64,000 nt of DNA, from the NCBI GenBank assembly GCA_963712765.1, contig CAVQIX010000006.1:124001-188000 (forward strand), read 5' to 3'. How positions within the stretch are numbered: position 1 is the first letter of the stretch; each line of letters opens with the position of its first letter. The translations under genes and the position numbers were made by a program. The stretch is from CAXMST01 sp963712765 (GTDB lineage Bacteria; Actinomycetota; Thermoleophilia; Solirubrobacterales; 70-9). Below are positions 1 through 7,740 of this stretch, in pieces. A model generated the notes under the pieces. The model did not search any database and was not told the origin of the DNA. It worked only from the letters and a program-made list of their open reading frames with translations.

Positions 1-99
1 ATTCCGGAGGGATGCGATGCGCGACGCGGCCGGGCACCGGTTCGACCCTTAGAGGGGTCGGAGGTGCTCGGCCGTGATCGTTATCGACCGGGCGCCCGG
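1..99. other. left window edge, no complete gene
   Basis: One plus-strand frame is open from base 2 to a TAG at 50-52, with a short tail ending GHRFDP. This could be the C-terminus of a gene that starts before the window, but it is too short to assign. Bases 44-61 hold a short hairpin (CGACCC, six-base loop, GGGTCG) that could end that transcript. Nothing else is recognisable before the stop codon of the minus-strand peptidase at 100. Confidence 0.2.
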
Positions 100-1203
100 T
101 CATACGACGAAGCGGCCGTCCTCCTGAAGGGTCTCACCGTCAACGGTGATCTTTCCCCCTCGGCGGAGGTCGCAGATCATGTCCCAGTGGATCGCCGAGT
201 CGTTGACCCCGCCGGTGTCGGGGTAGCTCTTGCCGACGGCAAGATGGACGGTGCCGCCTATCTTCTCATCGAGCAGGATCTCGCCGGTGCCGTTGGTGAT
301 CCCGTAGTTGGTCCCGATCCCAAGCTCGCCGAGGCGCCTGGCGCCGTCATCGGTGTCTAGCATCTGAATCAGGAACTCCTCACCGCGCTCTGCGCTCGCG
401 TCAACGACGCGGCCACCCTCGAAGCGGAAGCGGACGCCGGAGACCTCGCGGCCGGCATAGGTGGCGGGCAGGTGGTAGGTGATCTCCCCCTCGGCCGAGT
501 CCTCGATCGGGCCGGTGAAGAACTCGCCGTCGGGCATGTTGTGCCTGCCGTCGGCCGCGATGAAGTGGCGTCCGGCGACGCCGAGCTTGAGATCGGTGCC
601 GGGCCCGCTGATGTGGACCTCCTCGCGCCCCTCAATCCATTCCGCGAGCCGGTGGGTCTGCTCCGAGGCTGCCTTCCAGGCGGCAACCGGATCCTCGGTG
701 TCGGCCAGGCACGCGCGGTAGTAGAAGTCCTCGTAGCCGCCGAGGCTCATCGCGGCGCCCGAAGCGTAGGCGTTGGTCGGGAAGATCGTCAGCGCCCAGC
801 GGTGCTCTCCGCTCGCGGCGCGCCTCATCATCGACGCCATCAGCGGCGCCATCGCCTTCTGACGCAGGGTCTGCCGCGCGGGGTCGATGCCGCTCATCTC
901 CCGGGTGTTCTTGGAAGCCAGCAGGCGGATTCTCACGTCGGCCTGCTCCGCGACCCAGCGGGCGGGCGGGGAGATCCATTCGATCTGCTCGTCGGTGGCG
1001 TGCTCGAAGAAGGTCGTCGAGATCCCGTCGGGCTCCATGCTCACGATTGGATGACCGCCGGCCTTGAGCACGCGTTCGTAGACCGAGCGCACCAGCGGCT
1101 CGGCCGCCGCCGGTCCCTCGATCGCACAGACATCGCCGGCCGCGACAGCGGTCGAGTGCTCGACCAGGATCCTCGCCAGGTTCTCGACCCGCGGATCCCT
1201 CAC
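100..1203 (-). CDS. M29-family aminopeptidase
   Basis: A 367-residue metallo-aminopeptidase of the thermophilic aminopeptidase (AmpS/PepS, M29) family, which removes N-terminal residues from peptides in the cytoplasm. The C-terminal half carries the family pattern: an NMPDGE segment for the first metal-binding Glu, a GEEF segment, a GTGE segment, then H in TVHLAVG and the closing HWDM with His and Asp. The length fits the family. The GTG start at 1203 overlaps the pdxT stop as GTGA; an ORF beginning at 1362 is only an open extension into pdxT. It is the last gene of a pdxS-pdxT-peptidase operon. A link between PLP synthesis and peptide turnover is only inferred from position. Confidence 0.85.
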   Translation of the reverse strand: MRDPRVENLARILVEHSTAVAAGDVCAIEGPAAAEPLVRSVYERVLKAGGHPIVSMEPDGISTTFFEHATDEQIEWISPPARWVAEQADVRIRLLASKNTREMSGIDPARQTLRQKAMAPLMASMMRRAASGEHRWALTIFPTNAYASGAAMSLGGYEDFYYRACLADTEDPVAAWKAASEQTHRLAEWIEGREEVHISGPGTDLKLGVAGRHFIAADGRHNMPDGEFFTGPIEDSAEGEITYHLPATYAGREVSGVRFRFEGGRVVDASAERGEEFLIQMLDTDDGARRLGELGIGTNYGITNGTGEILLDEKIGGTVHLAVGKSYPDTGGVNDSAIHWDMICDLRRGGKITVDGETLQEDGRFVV

Positions 1204-1802
1204 CGTCCGACCCCCTCGCGGTCCGGGCGGGCGCGGCGCTCCCGCGCGCTCGTCGCCATCGCCATCAGCAGAGCGTGGATCCTGTCGTCGTCGGTGAGCT
1301 CGGGGTGGAAGGAGACCGCGATCATGCCTCCTTCGCGGATCGCAACCGGGTGGCCCTCCCACTCGGCCAGCACCTCGACCCGCTCGCCGCGCTCTTCGAT
1401 CCAGGGAGCGCGGATGAAGACGGTCCGCATCGGTTCGGGGCCGACGCCCTCGATGAGGAGGTCGGCCTCGAAGCTCTGCAGCTGCCGGCCGAAGGCGTTG
1501 CGTCGCGCTCGCGCGTCGATCAGCCCGAGGTGGTCGCGGTCGCAGACGATCATTCCCGCGCAGGTCCCGAGGATCGGCCGATCGGAGTTCGCGAGCGCGA
1601 CGATCGGCGCCCGCAGGCCGTCACGCTCGATCGCCTTCATGATCGTCGTCGATTCCCCGCCCGGGATGACGAGGCCGTCGAGCCCCTGGAGCTGCTCTGC
1701 TCGCCGGACCGCGGGGGCGTCTGCTCCGAGCGCCGTCAGGGTTCGGATGTGGGCCTCGAAGTCGCCCTGACAGGCCAGGACGCCGATCCGAAGCAGGTTC
1801 AC
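1200..1802 (-). CDS. pdxT: PLP synthase glutaminase subunit PdxT
   Basis: A 200-residue class I glutamine amidotransferase that releases ammonia from glutamine and passes it to PdxS for pyridoxal 5-phosphate synthesis. Visible motifs are GGES at residues 48-51, the nucleophile Cys81 in GTCAGM, and the His166/Glu168 pair in FHPEL, which complete the catalytic triad. The GTG start at 1802 overlaps the pdxS stop (GTGA), as expected for subunits made in equal amounts. The C-terminal tail of about 20 Arg-rich residues is probably disordered. Confidence 0.95.
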   Translation of the reverse strand: MNLLRIGVLACQGDFEAHIRTLTALGADAPAVRRAEQLQGLDGLVIPGGESTTIMKAIERDGLRAPIVALANSDRPILGTCAGMIVCDRDHLGLIDARARRNAFGRQLQSFEADLLIEGVGPEPMRTVFIRAPWIEERGERVEVLAEWEGHPVAIREGGMIAVSFHPELTDDDRIHALLMAMATSARERRARPDREGVGR

Positions 1803-2686
1803 CAGCCGCGCTGCTGCAGCAACTCGCCGTCGGCGGCGAGCTGGGAGATGTCATCCCCCCGCATCGGCTCGCCGAGATCGGAGGATGCGGCCAGCAGTCT
1901 CGCCGGATCCTCGAAGTGGGTGGTCGCCTCGACGATCGCCCTGCCCCGGCGCTCGGGATCGGACGACTTGAAGATTCCCGAGCCGACGAAGTTGCCCTCG
2001 GCTCCGAGTTGCATGGTCAGGGCCGCATCGGCCGGAGTTGCGATGCCGCCGGCGCAGAAGATCGGCACAGGGAGCCAGCCACGCTCGGCGACGTCGCGGA
2101 CGACGTCGACAGGAGCACGCAGCTCCTTGGCCTCGGCGGCAAGCTCCTCCGGACCGAGCTGGGAGACCCGCTTGATCCCCGAGACAATCGCTCGCAGATG
2201 ACGGACGGCCTCGACTATGTTGCCGGTTCCGGCCTCGCCCTTGGAACGGATCATCGCCGCTCCCTCACCGATCCGTCGCAGGGCCTCGCCGAGGTCGGTG
2301 GCGCCGCAGACGAATGGGACCTCGAAAGCCCACTTGTCGATGTGGTGGGCCTCGTCGGCCGGGGTCAGGACCTCGGACTCGTCGATGTAGTCGACCTCCA
2401 GTGCCTGCAGGACCTGGCCCTCGGCGAAGTGGCCGATCCGGGCCTTGGCCATCACCGGGATGGTCACGGCTTCCTTGATCTCGGCGATCATCGTCGGGTT
2501 CGACATCCTCGCGACCCCGCCTTCGGCCCGGATGTCGGCCGGTACGCGCTCGAGGGCCATCACCGCCGTGGCGCCTGAATCCTCGGCGATTCGTGCCTGC
2601 TCGGCATCTACGACGTCCATGATCACCCCGCCCTTGAGCATTTCGGCGAGGCCGGACTTGACGCGGAATGTTGCGTGCTCGGCCAT
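1799..2686 (-). CDS. pdxS: PLP synthase lyase subunit PdxS
   Basis: A 295-residue TIM-barrel synthase that makes pyridoxal 5-phosphate from ribose 5-phosphate, glyceraldehyde 3-phosphate and ammonia (the DXP-independent route). The catalytic residues fall at the positions known from the Bacillus enzyme: Asp24 (in VIMD), Lys81 (in VMAKARIGH) and Lys149 (in MIRSKGEAGTG). The phosphate-binding segment GNFVGSGIFKS is intact near the C-terminus. The ATG at 2686 is preceded by a -10-like TATATT only six bases upstream, so the mRNA is probably leaderless. It is the first gene of the operon. Confidence 0.97.
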   Translation of the reverse strand: MAEHATFRVKSGLAEMLKGGVIMDVVDAEQARIAEDSGATAVMALERVPADIRAEGGVARMSNPTMIAEIKEAVTIPVMAKARIGHFAEGQVLQALEVDYIDESEVLTPADEAHHIDKWAFEVPFVCGATDLGEALRRIGEGAAMIRSKGEAGTGNIVEAVRHLRAIVSGIKRVSQLGPEELAAEAKELRAPVDVVRDVAERGWLPVPIFCAGGIATPADAALTMQLGAEGNFVGSGIFKSSDPERRGRAIVEATTHFEDPARLLAASSDLGEPMRGDDISQLAADGELLQQRGW

Positions 2687-2692
2687 GCCACC

Positions 2693-2698
2693 AATATA
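2693..2698 (-). promoter_or_regulatory. -10 hexamer of pdxS, leaderless type
   Basis: TATATT on the minus strand, six bases before the pdxS ATG. Transcription should start at or next to the start codon. No Shine-Dalgarno sequence lies between. Confidence 0.6.
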
Positions 2699-2737
2699 GA
2701 GGGGCCCCCGATCGGGCGAGGGCGCGATGTGGGTCGC

Positions 2738-3646
2738 CTACTTCAGCTTGAAGGCGCGGATACGGTCCTTGAAGGCGCCCTTGTCACGAGCGTAAACGCC
2801 GTAGCTGAGCGCCTGGACGAGCGCCAGCAGCGCCGCGGTAGAGCGCGTGTAGGAGGGTGAATCGGAGGACCAGTAGAGCGTGTGCTCCGCGTGCTCGCCG
2901 ACCTCGGAGAGGGTGGCGTCGCTGATCGCGATGGTCCTTGCCCCGCGGTGACGGGCGAGCTTCATCGCCCGCACGACGAGCGGGTGTGCGCGTCCGGCCG
3001 TGAAGCAGACGACAAGGGCGTTCTCATCGGTGTTGCCGAGGCGGGTGATCGACTCCTGGCGTGGCTGGGTGACGCATTCGGCCCGGATGTCGAGCAGCGC
3101 CAGCATGTGCCGCAGGTAGGAGGCGAAGAAGGCCATCTGGTCCATCGCGACGATCACGACGCGCTGCGCGGTCGCGAGCTCGCCGACGCACTCCTCGACC
3201 TGCTCGCGGGTCAATCCGCGGACGGTTGCCTCGATGTTGGCGTGGTCGGCCGCCAGCGAGGACTCGAACTCGGTGTGATCGAAGTCGAACAGAGCCCCGC
3301 CCTCCTTGGACTTGGTCTCCGAGCCTTCGACGCCGGCGCGATACTCCTCGATCGCCGCCTGCTGAAGCTCGGGGTAGCCCTCGAAGCCGAGTGCCTGGGA
3401 AAAGCGGACCACCGTTGACGAGGAGGTGCTCGCGCGGCGAGCCAGTTCCTCGGCGGTCTGGAAGGCGGCCTCCTCGAGGTGATCGACGATGTAGCGCGCG
3501 ACGTCCTTCTGAGAGCGGCTGAACTCATCGAATCGCTCGGTGATGTAGTTCGAGAGGGTCTTGCCGTTCTTGACGCCGTTTCCGCCGCTGGCGGAGGAGG
3601 TGGTGCCGTTGCGGCCGGTCCGGGACTTGGTGGCAGTCTTGCTCAT
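2738..3646 (-). CDS. MurR/RpiR-family transcriptional regulator
   Basis: A 302-residue regulator with an N-terminal RpiR helix-turn-helix (about residues 30-105, with the recognition region around STVVRFSQALGFEGYPEL) and a C-terminal SIS sugar-phosphate-binding domain (about 150-280). This family senses phosphosugars and controls sugar catabolism. The first 28 residues are rich in Ser, Gly, Lys and Thr and look disordered. The ATG at 3646 follows a G-rich stretch; longer readings to 4042 run antisense through the divergent peptidase. No sugar gene is adjacent, so the effector is unknown. It could act on the pdxS or pepF promoters that flank it, but this is inference. Confidence 0.85.
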   Translation of the reverse strand: MSKTATKSRTGRNGTTSSASGGNGVKNGKTLSNYITERFDEFSRSQKDVARYIVDHLEEAAFQTAEELARRASTSSSTVVRFSQALGFEGYPELQQAAIEEYRAGVEGSETKSKEGGALFDFDHTEFESSLAADHANIEATVRGLTREQVEECVGELATAQRVVIVAMDQMAFFASYLRHMLALLDIRAECVTQPRQESITRLGNTDENALVVCFTAGRAHPLVVRAMKLARHRGARTIAISDATLSEVGEHAEHTLYWSSDSPSYTRSTAALLALVQALSYGVYARDKGAFKDRIRAFKLK

Positions 3647-3771
3647 GGGTGCCCCCCAATTCGCCCCACCGAACCGTTTCCCTTCCGCCTGGGCACGGGA
3701 TTTCGTCCCGAGCGGTCGGACCCGAGCCCGGCCACGCAGGTCGCAGGGCCCGGCCCGCGATCGGGAACCGC

Positions 3772-3777
3772 TAGGTT
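3772..3777 (+). promoter_or_regulatory. -10 hexamer of the oligoendopeptidase gene
   Basis: TAGGTT, eight bases before the ATG at 3786, with no Shine-Dalgarno between. This spacing fits a leaderless mRNA and argues against starts further upstream. Confidence 0.55.
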
Positions 3778-3785
3778 CATCGGGG

Positions 3786-5636
3786 ATGGCTTCAGACACC
3801 GAGACAGAGCTCAGCTGGGATCTCGCCCCCCTGATCGACCTCGCGTCGGCCGGGATCGACGGTGGGACGGGCGCCGGCGATGAGGAAGCGGCCGTCGAGG
3901 CTCTGCTCGGCGCCGCCGCCGACCGCGCCGAGGTCTTCGCCGAAGCCCACGAAGGCAAGGTCGCGGAGCTTGACGGCGAGGGTCTGCGGGCGGCGATGGA
4001 GGAGTTGGCCGGCATCAGCGAGCTCGCCGGGCGGGCACTCAACTACGCCCACCTGCGCTTCGCCGCGGATACCGCTGACCCCGAGATCGGGGCTCTGCTG
4101 CAGGCCTGTTCGGAGAAGGCGACCGCGATCAGCACCCGCCTGCTGTTCTTCGAGCTCGAATGGGTCGCGATCGATCCCGACCTCGCCGAGGAGCTCCTGC
4201 AGACTGACGGACTGGACTTCTGCCGCCACCATCTGCGTCTCGAGCGCCGCTACAAGCCGCACCTCCTCAGCGCACCCGAGGAGCGGATCGCCACCGAGCT
4301 CTCGATCACCGGGGCCGGCGCCTGGGGCCGGCTCTTCGAGGAGCTCACATCGGCGATCCGGGTCGAGCTACCCGACGCCGCCTCCTCCACCACCCTCGAC
4401 GAGGCGCTCTCCAACCTCTTCGACCCCGACCGCGACGTCCGTCGCCAGACGGCGGAGGCGGTGACCGACGCGCTGGAGCCTGGGCTGCGCACGCGCGCCT
4501 ACATCTTCAACACCCTGCTCCACGACAAGTCGATCAAGGACCGGCTACGTAGCTACCCGCATTGGCTGGCGACCCGCAACCTCTCCAACGAGGCCTCCGA
4601 CGAGTCGGTGCAGGCGCTGGTCGATGCGGTCAAGGCGCGCTACGAGCTGCCCCGCCGCTGGTATCGGACGAAGGCGAAGCTGCTCGGGATCGAGCGGCTC
4701 GCCGACTACGACCGGATGGCCGCGGTCAGCGCCGACGACACCGAGATCGGGTGGCCCGAGGGCCGCGAGATCGTTCTCGAGACCTTCGGCTCGGTCTCGG
4801 GCCGGATGCGGGAGATCGCCAGCCGGTTCATGAGCGAGCGCTGGATCGACGTCCCGCCGCGGGAGTCGAAGCGCGGTGGCGCCTTCAGTGCCTCGACGGT
4901 CCCAGGCGTCCATCCCTATGTGATGCTGAACTGGACCGACCGCCGCCGGGACGTGACCACGCTTGCGCACGAGCTCGGCCACGGGATCCACCAGTACCTG
5001 GCCCGCGGCCAGGGCGTCTTCCACCAGTCGACCCCGCTCACCGTCGCCGAGACCGCGTCGGTCTTCGCCGAGGAGCTCGTCTTCGGCCGCCTGCTGGGCG
5101 AGACGACCGCGCCCCGCGCCCGCCTCGGTCTGCTGGCCGAAGCGATCGAGGGCCAGATCGCGACCGTGTTCCGCCAGATCGCGATGAATCAGTTCGAGGA
5201 TGCCGTCCACACCTCGCGCCGCGAGGAGGGTGAGCTCTCGGTGGAGCGCCTCGGCGAGCTCTGGGCGCAGACGCAGAGTGAGCTGCTCGGCGACGCGGTC
5301 GAGCTGACCGACGGGTACCGATCCTGGTGGAGCTATGTCCCCCACTTCATCGGCTCACCCGGCTATGTCTACGCCTACGCCTACGGGCAGCTGCTGGCGC
5401 TCAGCGTCTACCGGTTGTACGAGGAGCGCGGCGAAGAGATCGTCCCCGGCTACCTGGAGATGCTCAGCGCAGGCGGTTCGCGTTCGCCCGAGGAGCTCGG
5501 CGAGCTGGTCGGCGTCGACCTCCGTGACCCCGGCTTCTGGGACCGCGGCCTCGATCTGGTCTCCGAGCAGCTCGACGCCGCCGAGGAAGCGGCTGCGGCG
5601 GTTATCACCGAGGACCACCAGGCCAGCCGCCGCTAG
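3786..5636 (+). CDS. pepF: M3-family oligoendopeptidase F
   Basis: A 616-residue zinc metallopeptidase that degrades short cytoplasmic peptides. The zinc site is HELGH at residues 395-399 with the third ligand Glu422 in TVAETASVF. An N-terminal helical PepF domain precedes the M3 catalytic domain, and the length is normal for the family. The start is set by the TAGGTT hexamer eight bases upstream of the ATG. An in-frame open stretch back to 3561 runs antisense into the RpiR gene and contains no family sequence. The gene is divergent from the regulator and convergent with the small gene at 5651. Confidence 0.92.
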   Translation: MASDTETELSWDLAPLIDLASAGIDGGTGAGDEEAAVEALLGAAADRAEVFAEAHEGKVAELDGEGLRAAMEELAGISELAGRALNYAHLRFAADTADPEIGALLQACSEKATAISTRLLFFELEWVAIDPDLAEELLQTDGLDFCRHHLRLERRYKPHLLSAPEERIATELSITGAGAWGRLFEELTSAIRVELPDAASSTTLDEALSNLFDPDRDVRRQTAEAVTDALEPGLRTRAYIFNTLLHDKSIKDRLRSYPHWLATRNLSNEASDESVQALVDAVKARYELPRRWYRTKAKLLGIERLADYDRMAAVSADDTEIGWPEGREIVLETFGSVSGRMREIASRFMSERWIDVPPRESKRGGAFSASTVPGVHPYVMLNWTDRRRDVTTLAHELGHGIHQYLARGQGVFHQSTPLTVAETASVFAEELVFGRLLGETTAPRARLGLLAEAIEGQIATVFRQIAMNQFEDAVHTSRREEGELSVERLGELWAQTQSELLGDAVELTDGYRSWWSYVPHFIGSPGYVYAYAYGQLLALSVYRLYEERGEEIVPGYLEMLSAGGSRSPEELGELVGVDLRDPGFWDRGLDLVSEQLDAAEEAAAAVITEDHQASRR

Positions 5637-5650
5637 GGCTGGCGGGGGCG

Positions 5651-5953
5651 CTACTCCTCCTCGTCGCTCCCGGGCTGGCCGAGGCCGTCGTCGGCGAGGT
5701 AGTCGATGTAGACGGGTCGCAGCAGCTCGGCGGTCTCGCCGCGGCCGGAGTCGGTGAGGTCGTCGACGTGGGCGAGCGTGCTCTGCAGGTCGGCCTGGGC
5801 ATCGCCGACGTTTCCTGCGGCGGCCTCCGCCAGCGGCAGCTTCTCCATCAGGCTCCAGAAGAACCTGATGTCGAGGTGCTTGAGGGCGCGGCGCACGGCG
5901 AGGTCGTGCAGCTGCTCGCCGTCGAGGCGTGAGAGCTCTTCTCTGGTCGCCAT
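5651..5953 (-). CDS. small conserved-looking protein of unknown function
   Basis: A 100-residue acidic, mostly helical protein without signal peptide, membrane segment or cysteine. I do not recognise a family. It contains a Leu-rich helix pattern in the first half and ends in a DEEE tail. It lies directly downstream of the membrane protein gene at 5964 (10 bases), yet has its own -10 hexamer TAGGCT seven bases before its ATG, embedded in the end of that gene. This supports it as a real gene that can be transcribed separately. Confidence 0.65.
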   Translation of the reverse strand: MATREELSRLDGEQLHDLAVRRALKHLDIRFFWSLMEKLPLAEAAAGNVGDAQADLQSTLAHVDDLTDSGRGETAELLRPVYIDYLADDGLGQPGSDEEE

Positions 5954-5960
5954 GACTCTC

Positions 5961-5966
5961 AGCCTA
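5961..5966 (-). promoter_or_regulatory. -10 hexamer of the small gene at 5651-5953
   Basis: TAGGCT seven bases before the ATG at 5953. It overlaps the stop codon of the upstream membrane protein gene (TAG at 5964-5966). Confidence 0.45.
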
Positions 5967-7685
5967 TCTGGCCTCAGCCGGAGGGGCTTCGCAGACGGTG
6001 ACCGTCCCGGCGACGCTGGCCCGCCACGGTAGGTCGCTGCCGTCAGGCGGGATCGCGATCCGAGTCGGGCGACCGGCCTCCAGCGCCCCGATGTCCACCC
6101 CGGGTAGCGGGCCGAACCGGGAGAGCCGCAGCTCCTCGAGGGCCGTGCCCGAGGCTCGCTTCAGTTCCAGCACCGTCTCGCCCAGGGCGAGATCGAACAG
6201 CGCCGGCGCCTGTGAGGTGCCGCGCTCGGTCCGGCAATCGCCGGCGCGGAAGAGCTCGAAGCTGTCGGCGGGTGCCGGCGCCAGGTCGATCCCCTCGGCG
6301 CGGGCGATCACGAAGTCGGTGGCGCTTCGTGCCGGTCCCGGCAGCCCGATCAGCTCGGAGGAGCTCGATCCCAGCGAGCCGACCTCCTCGGAGAAGTCGA
6401 GATAGCGGCCGGCGGCAACCGCCACGTCCTTGCTGGCCGGGGGCCCTGCGAGCGCGGCGGAGAACCGGGGGTCCGCCGAAAGGCCGGCAATCTGAAGCGC
6501 ACCGAGCTGAGCCTGGACTGCCTCTGCGACGGCCGTGTTGGCGTCAGCGCTGCGCTCCAGGCGCGAGACGTTTAACACCAACGACAGGGCGCAGAAGGCC
6601 CACAGCACGTGGAGAGCGCGCCGGGCGGGCCGGACGCCCCTCGCGCGCGCTGCAACCACGAGCAGCAGCATGATCGAGCCGAAGAACAGGTAGCGCGGCG
6701 TGGTCGGCTCACGCCCGGCGTCCTCGGAGAGCCCGAGGCCGACCCAGAACAGCAGCAGCGTCAGCGCGAAGGGCCACAGCCACGGCCCGCCGGGGCGGCC
6801 GCGGAGGCGGACGGCGATCGCGATCAGGGCGACGATCGCGGTGGCGATCACCACCACCTCGGCGATGTCGGTCAGGGTCCTGAAGCGGCCGCCGAGGGTC
6901 GGCCCTGCGAAGCCCGTCAGCGCAGCCAGGTTCGCGATCAGCGACTCGACCACGAATGCGGGGACGTCGGGCAGGTTCGAGAGAGAGGCGATGCCCTGAT
7001 CGAACTTCTGCGCCCATACCCACCAGGCCCCATAGAGCGCCAGCGGGACAAGCGGCACCCACAGACGCCGACGCCGGCGGGGATCCCTGAGCAGGAAGAG
7101 GACTGCCCCGGCGGCGATCAGTCCGCCAAAGCTGTTCGAGAGCAGGGAGAGGATCAGCAGCCCGGTCGCCGCCAGGTCTCGGTTGTGGCCCCCCTCCCCT
7201 CCGCCCCCGCCGTTGCCGTCGAGCGCAACCAGCGCCCCGAGGCCGAAGCCGATCGAGAAGGTGGTGGGGATCGCCAGGGGACTGAGCACGATCACCGAGG
7301 CCGACCCGAAGAACAGCAGCACGATCGTCGGCGCGATCGCCGCCGCGCCGCCGACCCGGCGCCGGGCGAGGATGAAGAAGAGCCCGACGCAGGCCAGAAA
7401 CGCCACCAGGGCGACGATGCGGAACGGCAGGTACTCGGCCCCGAAGACCCTCGGCAGCAGCTCGTAGACGAAGCGCGGGATCGCGATCAGGTGTCCGTTG
7501 TGGGGGGTGAGCAGCGATTCGGGACTGAAGCCGCCGGGGAAGGTGAGCCAGCCGAGCTCGTCGCTGAAGAAGGTGAGATCGCGGCCGAGATAGAGCACGG
7601 TCAGTGCCGAGACGAGCATCGCCGCCACCACCCAGCGGCCCCACCGGATCTCCTGCCTGCGCTCGAATCCCTCGGCCCCGCTCAT
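5964..7685 (-). CDS. polytopic membrane protein, possibly GT-C glycosyltransferase-like
   Basis: A 573-residue integral membrane protein. The N-terminal segment at about residues 18-36 is the first of roughly ten hydrophobic segments reaching about residue 390. A soluble C-terminal domain of about 180 residues follows, presumably outside the cell. The first loop has an FFSDELGW motif with an acidic pair just after the first helix, a layout seen in GT-C glycosyltransferases such as the mannosyltransferase/ArnT fold; this assignment is tentative. A Gly-rich loop (GGGGGEGG) interrupts the middle. Start ATG at 7685. It follows the carotenoid oxygenase gene on the same strand, so a role in a modified carotenoid or envelope lipid is possible but unproven. 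Confidence 0.7.
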   Translation of the reverse strand: MSGAEGFERRQEIRWGRWVVAAMLVSALTVLYLGRDLTFFSDELGWLTFPGGFSPESLLTPHNGHLIAIPRFVYELLPRVFGAEYLPFRIVALVAFLACVGLFFILARRRVGGAAAIAPTIVLLFFGSASVIVLSPLAIPTTFSIGFGLGALVALDGNGGGGGEGGHNRDLAATGLLILSLLSNSFGGLIAAGAVLFLLRDPRRRRRLWVPLVPLALYGAWWVWAQKFDQGIASLSNLPDVPAFVVESLIANLAALTGFAGPTLGGRFRTLTDIAEVVVIATAIVALIAIAVRLRGRPGGPWLWPFALTLLLFWVGLGLSEDAGREPTTPRYLFFGSIMLLLVVAARARGVRPARRALHVLWAFCALSLVLNVSRLERSADANTAVAEAVQAQLGALQIAGLSADPRFSAALAGPPASKDVAVAAGRYLDFSEEVGSLGSSSSELIGLPGPARSATDFVIARAEGIDLAPAPADSFELFRAGDCRTERGTSQAPALFDLALGETVLELKRASGTALEELRLSRFGPLPGVDIGALEAGRPTRIAIPPDGSDLPWRASVAGTVTVCEAPPAEAR

Positions 7686-7740
7686 TGGCGAAGCATCTTT
7701 GCGATCTCGCGGCCCCGGGGCGTTCCGCCCGGACTGGGGC

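Noticed and set aside
3561..3785. Longer N-terminus for the oligoendopeptidase
   Set aside because: The extension is antisense to the RpiR gene and the TAGGTT box eight bases before 3786 supports the later start.
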